Origin: Bacilli bacterium
Lineage (GTDB): Bacteria > Bacillota_I > Bacilli_A > RF39 > UBA660
Length of the DNA stretch: 33,328 bases
Assembly: GCA_017512495.1 (NCBI GenBank)
Contig: JAFWGF010000002.1
Coordinates: 1 to 33,328 of the forward strand
Reading direction: 5' to 3'
Shown here: positions 29,510 to 33,328 of the stretch, piece by piece
Numbering within the stretch: position 1 is the first letter of the stretch
How the letters are laid out: each line of letters begins with the position of its first letter
Notes under the pieces: generated by a model
Seen by the model: the letters and a program-made list of their open reading frames with translations, nothing else
Databases searched by the model: none
Told to the model about the DNA's origin: nothing
Program-made: the position numbers and the translations under genes

Positions 29510-30584
29510 AAGTATGGTATTAAAAGCTACTATTCAAGTATGTTTAGTTGTACTTTCTTTTCTATTAGGTGGACTATTTATGTTAGTTTACTTGAAAGTT
29601 AATCCTGTTGGAAGTAAGAACAACTATACTATCATAAAGGATAATACTAAGGTATATGAAAAGTCTTCTTTAGCTAAATCAGTAGAGAAGATATATAAAG
29701 CAGTAGTAGTTATTGAAGAATATGAAGGTGGAGTAGTATCTGGAACTGGAACTGGTTTTATTTATAAAACTGATGATAGATATGGATATATACTAACTAA
29801 TGAGCATGTTTTAAAATCTGATAAAACGACTAAATTATTACTATCTAGTAATGAAGAGATAGATGCTAAGATATTAGGAAAAGATCAATATTTAGATTTA
29901 GCTGTTTTACAAATAGATAAAAAATATGTTTCATTAGTCGCAAAACTAGGTAGTAGTGAAAATATGAATTTGGGTGATACAGTATTTACAGTAGGATCAC
30001 CATTAGGTATTGAATATAATGGAAGTGTTACTTCGGGGATACTTTCTGGAAAAAATAGATTAGTAGAGACTTCTGTATCTAAATCAAATAATTATGATTG
30101 GGTAATGGAAGTATTACAAATAGATGCTCCATTGAATCCAGGAAATAGTGGGGGACCATTGTTAAATGTTAATGGAGAAGTTGTTGGTGTATGCTCAATG
30201 AAATTAGTTGATGATAATATTGAAGGTATGGGTTTTGCTATACCAATAGAATATGTAATGAGTTATATCAAAACATTAGAAGATGGTGTCAAAATAAAGT
30301 GGCCAGTATTTGGTGTTACTATGGAAAACATTGGAGATAATAGTGTTGATGTACCAAAAAATGTAAAAGAAGGCGTAGTAATTGTAGAGGTAAAGAAAGA
30401 TACAGGAGCTGCTAAATCTGGATTACAAAAAGGTGATATTATTACTAAGATGAATGGAGTAAAAGTTAAAAATAGTGCGCATTTAAGATATGAATTATAT
30501 AAATACAAAGCAGGAGATAGAATAGAAGTTACTTATCTTCGCGATGGTAAGGAGAATAAGACAGAGGTATTATTAAACGATTAA
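29499..30584 (+). CDS. HtrA/DegP-like membrane-anchored serine protease with PDZ domain
   Basis: A 361-aa envelope protease. An N-terminal membrane anchor (about residues 12-31) is followed by a trypsin-like domain with the triad H103 (TNEHVL), D133 (LDLAVL) and S217 (NPGNSGGP), then one C-terminal PDZ domain (about 270-358: GAAKSGLQKGDIITKMNG). HtrA-type proteases handle misfolded exported proteins. The ATG at 29499 lies within the end of the Abi gene; AAAGGAG at 29481-29487 is somewhat distant, so the in-frame ATG at 29514 is an alternative. It is followed 13 bases later by the zinc-ribbon gene. Confidence 0.93.
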   Translation: MTNRSMVLKATIQVCLVVLSFLLGGLFMLVYLKVNPVGSKNNYTIIKDNTKVYEKSSLAKSVEKIYKAVVVIEEYEGGVVSGTGTGFIYKTDDRYGYILTNEHVLKSDKTTKLLLSSNEEIDAKILGKDQYLDLAVLQIDKKYVSLVAKLGSSENMNLGDTVFTVGSPLGIEYNGSVTSGILSGKNRLVETSVSKSNNYDWVMEVLQIDAPLNPGNSGGPLLNVNGEVVGVCSMKLVDDNIEGMGFAIPIEYVMSYIKTLEDGVKIKWPVFGVTMENIGDNSVDVPKNVKEGVVIVEVKKDTGAAKSGLQKGDIITKMNGVKVKNSAHLRYELYKYKAGDRIEVTYLRDGKENKTEVLLND

Positions 30585-30597
30585 TAGGAGTGATTTT

Positions 30598-31962
30598 ATG
30601 ATTAAATGTCCTAATTGTGGTGGTGTATTAAATTACAATGTCAAAGAAAAACAAGTAAAATGTGAGCATTGTGGAAGTAGTTTTGATCCAAAAGAAAAAA
30701 TTGCTCCAACTAAGAAAGCTGGAGAAAGTAATGATTTGGAAGGAAAAGTATATACTTGTTCACAATGTGGAGCTAGTTTAATGAATTTTGATGAAACTGC
30801 CATAACTTTTTGTAGTTATTGCGGATCACAAGCAATGATAGAATCTAAAATGATGGTTCAAACTAAACCTGATTATATAATTCCTTTTTCTAAGACAAAA
30901 GAAGAATGTATTGAGATATTTAAACGTAAGGTTAATAAATCTCTATTTGTGCCAAATTATATGAAATCAGATTTAGTACTACAAAAATTTAGAGGTATTT
31001 ATATGCCTTATTGTATTTATAAATTAAGTTATAGTGGTCCAAAGAAAGAAAAAGGATCTAAGTACTCACATCGATCAGGAGATTATCAATATTATGATGA
31101 TTATACAATAGAATTTGATGTAGATGCTAAATACGAAGGATTGTCTTATGACTTGTCATCTAAGTTATATGATAGGTATAGTAGAGCAATACCTTTTGAT
31201 GATAAAGAAAAAGAAGAATTTAATCCAAATTATTTATTAGGATTTTATGCTGATACTAAAGACGTAAGTGGAGATATTTATTTAAATGAAGCTATTATTA
31301 CAGCTGTTGATGACTATAGTGATAAACTATTAAGCATGAAAGAAGTAAGAAAATACGGATGTAGTTCAGGATATATTGACTTTAAAGATGTTGAACAAAA
31401 AGTAGGTATGTACCCTTTATACTTCTTAGCTATTCGTAGTAAAGATCAAAAGAATGTAAATTATGCTATTGTTAATGGCCAAACAGGAGAGTTAGTAACT
31501 GAATTACCAGTATCTTATTCAAAGTATATTGTTGCTTCATTAATAATCGCAGCTATTATATTTGTATTAATTAATTCAGGACTAGTGTTAAATCCAAAAG
31601 AAGTATGTGCAATAGCAAGTGGTTTTGCTATTATTGGATTAATAATAAATATTATTCAAAATGGTAAATTAAAAAATCGTGAGACACATGCTGATGATAA
31701 AGGAATAAAATCAGTAAAGAAGGATAAAGACAAAATTAAAAGATTTTCTGCAGTAACTTTCTTAATTTTAGTTTTAGCAGTAGTAATTCCACTAGTAGTA
31801 TTAGCTTCAGGATTAGTCAGAGATATTTATTACTATGCATCTGCTTTAATATCACTAGGATTATTATTAATAACATTCTATGGTTTATTAAAGAAACATA
31901 ATGAGTTACTTTCAACTAAGTTACCTCAGTTAGAAAAACGTGGAGGTGATGAAAGTGAATAA
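30598..31962 (+). CDS. Membrane protein with two N-terminal zinc ribbons
   Basis: A 454-aa protein. Two CxxC...CxxC zinc ribbons are at the N terminus (C4, C7, C22, C25 and C54, C57, C72, C75), similar to those in TFIIB-like and primosomal-helicase-type zinc-ribbon proteins. A soluble region follows with a conserved Y-rich segment, then four hydrophobic helices (about residues 308-326, 337-352, 383-405 and 410-426). It is presumably anchored in the membrane with the ribbons inside. The gene overlaps the TPM gene that follows; such zinc-ribbon proteins commonly neighbour TPM-domain proteins. No enzymatic motif was seen. Confidence 0.8.
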   Translation: MIKCPNCGGVLNYNVKEKQVKCEHCGSSFDPKEKIAPTKKAGESNDLEGKVYTCSQCGASLMNFDETAITFCSYCGSQAMIESKMMVQTKPDYIIPFSKTKEECIEIFKRKVNKSLFVPNYMKSDLVLQKFRGIYMPYCIYKLSYSGPKKEKGSKYSHRSGDYQYYDDYTIEFDVDAKYEGLSYDLSSKLYDRYSRAIPFDDKEKEEFNPNYLLGFYADTKDVSGDIYLNEAIITAVDDYSDKLLSMKEVRKYGCSSGYIDFKDVEQKVGMYPLYFLAIRSKDQKNVNYAIVNGQTGELVTELPVSYSKYIVASLIIAAIIFVLINSGLVLNPKEVCAIASGFAIIGLIINIIQNGKLKNRETHADDKGIKSVKKDKDKIKRFSAVTFLILVLAVVIPLVVLASGLVRDIYYYASALISLGLLLITFYGLLKKHNELLSTKLPQLEKRGGDESE

Positions 31963-33211
31963 AAAATTATGTTTAATATTACTGTTACTAATAAGTTTAT
32001 TAATACCTTTTACAGTAGTAAAAGCAGAAGTTTATCAAGAAAAACAAGCTAATAATGAATATCAATTAATTATTGAAGATGATACCAATACTTTTACAAA
32101 TGAAAATTTTGATAGTATTTCAAGTGGATCACGTAAAATACTAAATAAAGGAAATGTTTATTTAAAGATAGTTAAAAGTACTGGAGATATGGAACATCTT
32201 AAGTCAGTAGTACTTACAAATTATAACCAAAAATTTGGTGATATGAATGGAGTTATGATATTACTAAATATTTATGATTTTGAAAGTGTACCAGAAGATA
32301 CTGACCCAAATGATAAAACTACCATGCTTGTTAAAGCTTTTGGTGATATTAAAGTGTTGGTTCCGGAAGATAAAGAACAAAGTATTTATACAGAACAAAA
32401 TAATCATATGAGAGAAACATCTCGTACTAAATCTCATCATGATGCATATACTCATAGATTAATGTCTGCTCTTAGCGAATTGGATTATTATATCTCTTTA
32501 GATAATAATTTAATTGCAGAAAAAACTACTAATAAATTAATTATCGAGGATGATGCTAATTTATTAAGTGAAGAAGAAGAGAAAAGATTAGAAGATGTAA
32601 TGTCTCCTTTAACTGAATATGGTTATATAGTATTTAAATCAATTGATGATAATGATCTTTCAGTAGAAGCTTATGCTGCAAATTATTACTATAATCATTT
32701 TGGTAATGAGAGTGGAACAATGTTCTTAATAGATATGGATAATAGAAAGATATATATATGTTCAGCTGGATCTAATTATGAAGTAATAACTGATAAGAAA
32801 GCAGAAATAATTACTGATAATGTTTATAGATATGCATCTGATGGAGATTATTATGGTTGTGCTGAAAAGGCTTTTATGCAAATAGATAATCTATTATCAG
32901 GACAAAAAATAGCTGAACCAATGCGATATATAAGTAATGTTGTTATCTCATTAGTGTTAGGCTTCTTGTTAACATTCATGTATGTGTTAACGACTATGAG
33001 AATAAAAAAGGCTTCAAGAAAAAAAATATTAAATGCTAGTGAAGCATCAGTAGTATTTGCTAATGTAGTAGGAACAAAAACTGGTACACATAAAGTTTAT
33101 TCTCCAGTAGAGTCATCTTCAAGTGGTGGTTCTTCTGGTGGAGGTTTCTCCGGCGGTGGCGGAGGAGGAGGCGGTGGCTTCTCCGGTGGTGGAGGAGGTC
33201 ACAGTTTCTAA
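31955..33211 (+). CDS. TPM-domain (YgcG-like) envelope protein with glycine-rich tail
   Basis: A 418-aa secreted/anchored protein. It has a signal peptide (NKKLCLILLLLISLLIPFTV, cut near KAEV), a first diverged TPM-like domain (about 30-180), a second, canonical one (about 186-310: LIIEDDANLLSEEEEKRLED, then AANYYYNHFG, GTMFLIDMDNRKIYI), one membrane helix (about 325-345) and a C-terminal cytoplasmic tail of serine and glycine ending GGGGHSF. This layout is typical of bacterial TPM/YgcG proteins. The start is a GTG at 31955, set by GGAGGTGA; GTG at 31940 and ATG at 31949 lie before or inside that site. It overlaps the zinc-ribbon gene by 8 bases. Confidence 0.85.
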   Translation: MNKKLCLILLLLISLLIPFTVVKAEVYQEKQANNEYQLIIEDDTNTFTNENFDSISSGSRKILNKGNVYLKIVKSTGDMEHLKSVVLTNYNQKFGDMNGVMILLNIYDFESVPEDTDPNDKTTMLVKAFGDIKVLVPEDKEQSIYTEQNNHMRETSRTKSHHDAYTHRLMSALSELDYYISLDNNLIAEKTTNKLIIEDDANLLSEEEEKRLEDVMSPLTEYGYIVFKSIDDNDLSVEAYAANYYYNHFGNESGTMFLIDMDNRKIYICSAGSNYEVITDKKAEIITDNVYRYASDGDYYGCAEKAFMQIDNLLSGQKIAEPMRYISNVVISLVLGFLLTFMYVLTTMRIKKASRKKILNASEASVVFANVVGTKTGTHKVYSPVESSSSGGSSGGGFSGGGGGGGGGFSGGGGGHSF

Positions 33212-33216
33212 AATTG

Positions 33217-33245
33217 TTGACATTACTAAGTATATGTACTATAAT
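33217..33245 (+). promoter_or_regulatory. Consensus promoter upstream of the T-box leader
   Basis: A perfect TTGACA (33217-33222), a 17-bp spacer and TATAAT (33240-33245). Transcription would start near 33252. It lies just after the TPM stop; no terminator was seen between. Confidence 0.85.
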
Positions 33246-33251
33246 TGATAT

Positions 33252-33328
33252 TGATTTGTTGATGAGGAAATTATCCAAGTAGTTAATTCAAAACTCTATA
33301 CAGGAAAAAATGGTCAGCGACTGAGAGC
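33252..33328 (+). promoter_or_regulatory. 5' part of a probable T-box riboswitch (cut by the window end)
   Basis: The leader starts after a consensus promoter and carries features of T-box Stem I: GATGAGGA (33261-33268), AGTAGTTAATTC (33279-33290), CTCTATACAGGA and, at the end, GGTCAGCGACTGAGAGC, which resembles the distal Stem I loop region. T-boxes sense uncharged tRNA and sit upstream of aminoacyl-tRNA synthetase or amino-acid genes. The specifier codon and antiterminator lie outside or cannot be placed, so the amino acid is unknown. Confidence 0.65.

Noticed and set aside
33060..33278. Antisense open frame opposite the glycine-rich tail
   Set aside because: It arises from GGT/GGA repeats and reads as His/Arg runs; no start signals are seen.
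1..33328. Alternative genetic code (TGA = Trp)
   Set aside because: TGA ends two clear genes in the T7SS operon and Trp is encoded by TGG throughout.
1..33328. tRNA genes, insertion sequences or transposases
   Set aside because: No cloverleaf with a GTTCGAATC-type arm and no transposase-like protein or terminal repeats were found by eye.

Overview
The window is about 33 kb of a very AT-rich bacterial chromosome. It begins in the spc/alpha ribosomal-protein operon and ends at the start of a leader RNA. Gene order, AGGAGG/GGTGAT ribosome-binding sites, TATAAT promoters, a YtrA-type GntR regulator, a T7SSb-type EssC and a candidate T-box all point to a low-GC Bacillota of the Bacilli (an uncultured gut-type or Mollicutes-related lineage is my guess). 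TGA is used as a stop (for example at 26178-26180 and 26389-26391), so this is not a Mycoplasma/Spiroplasma-type code. No tRNA, rRNA, transposase or CRISPR array was seen.

Layout: (1) 1-5515, rpsE(partial)-rplO-secY-adk-infA-rpmJ-rpsM-rpsK-rpoA-rplQ, with rpmD and map missing from their usual places. (2) 5577-10350, three genes lying between rplQ and the ecf/truA block: an M3-like zinc metallopeptidase, a 779-aa protein with a GWCTA domain and thirteen exact 25-aa repeats, and an SDR oxidoreductase. (3) 10385-13489, two strongly degenerate ATPases at the ecfA1/ecfA2 locus with no ecfT, then truA and, behind its own promoter and L13-type leader, rplM-rpsI. (4) 13557-18069, an ADP-ribosylglycohydrolase, a small membrane protein, a GntR-ABC ATPase-permease operon and two divergent unknown genes. 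(5) 18107-21012, an LD-carboxypeptidase, a phage-like holin/M23 endolysin pair without a prophage, and a ZIP metal transporter. (6) 21122-26391, a compact type VII secretion locus: EssC, a YukD/EsaB ubiquitin-like protein and two very short helical WXG100-like proteins. (7) 26398-28444, on the minus strand, a SpoIID-like protein lacking its catalytic Glu and a zinc-dependent phospholipase C family protein. (8) 28553-33211, an Abi_2/HEPN gene, an HtrA-like protease, a zinc-ribbon membrane protein and a TPM-domain protein, all tightly coupled. (9) 33217-33328, a consensus promoter and the 5' part of a probable T-box leader.

How the genes work together: regions 1 and 3 are translation and export housekeeping. 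Regions 5-8 are rich in cell-envelope functions (LD-carboxypeptidase, M23 peptidase, SpoIID-like, HtrA, TPM, T7SS), with one antiphage-type HEPN gene. The best candidates for new biology are the minimal T7SS with its short partner proteins, the degenerate EcfA-like pair with complementary catalytic losses, the GWCTA/25-aa-repeat protein, the orphan lysis cassette and the HEPN-HtrA operon. Many genes also share a compact expression architecture in which an intrinsic terminator runs directly into an extended -10 promoter. All family assignments come from motifs read by eye; no database search was run.
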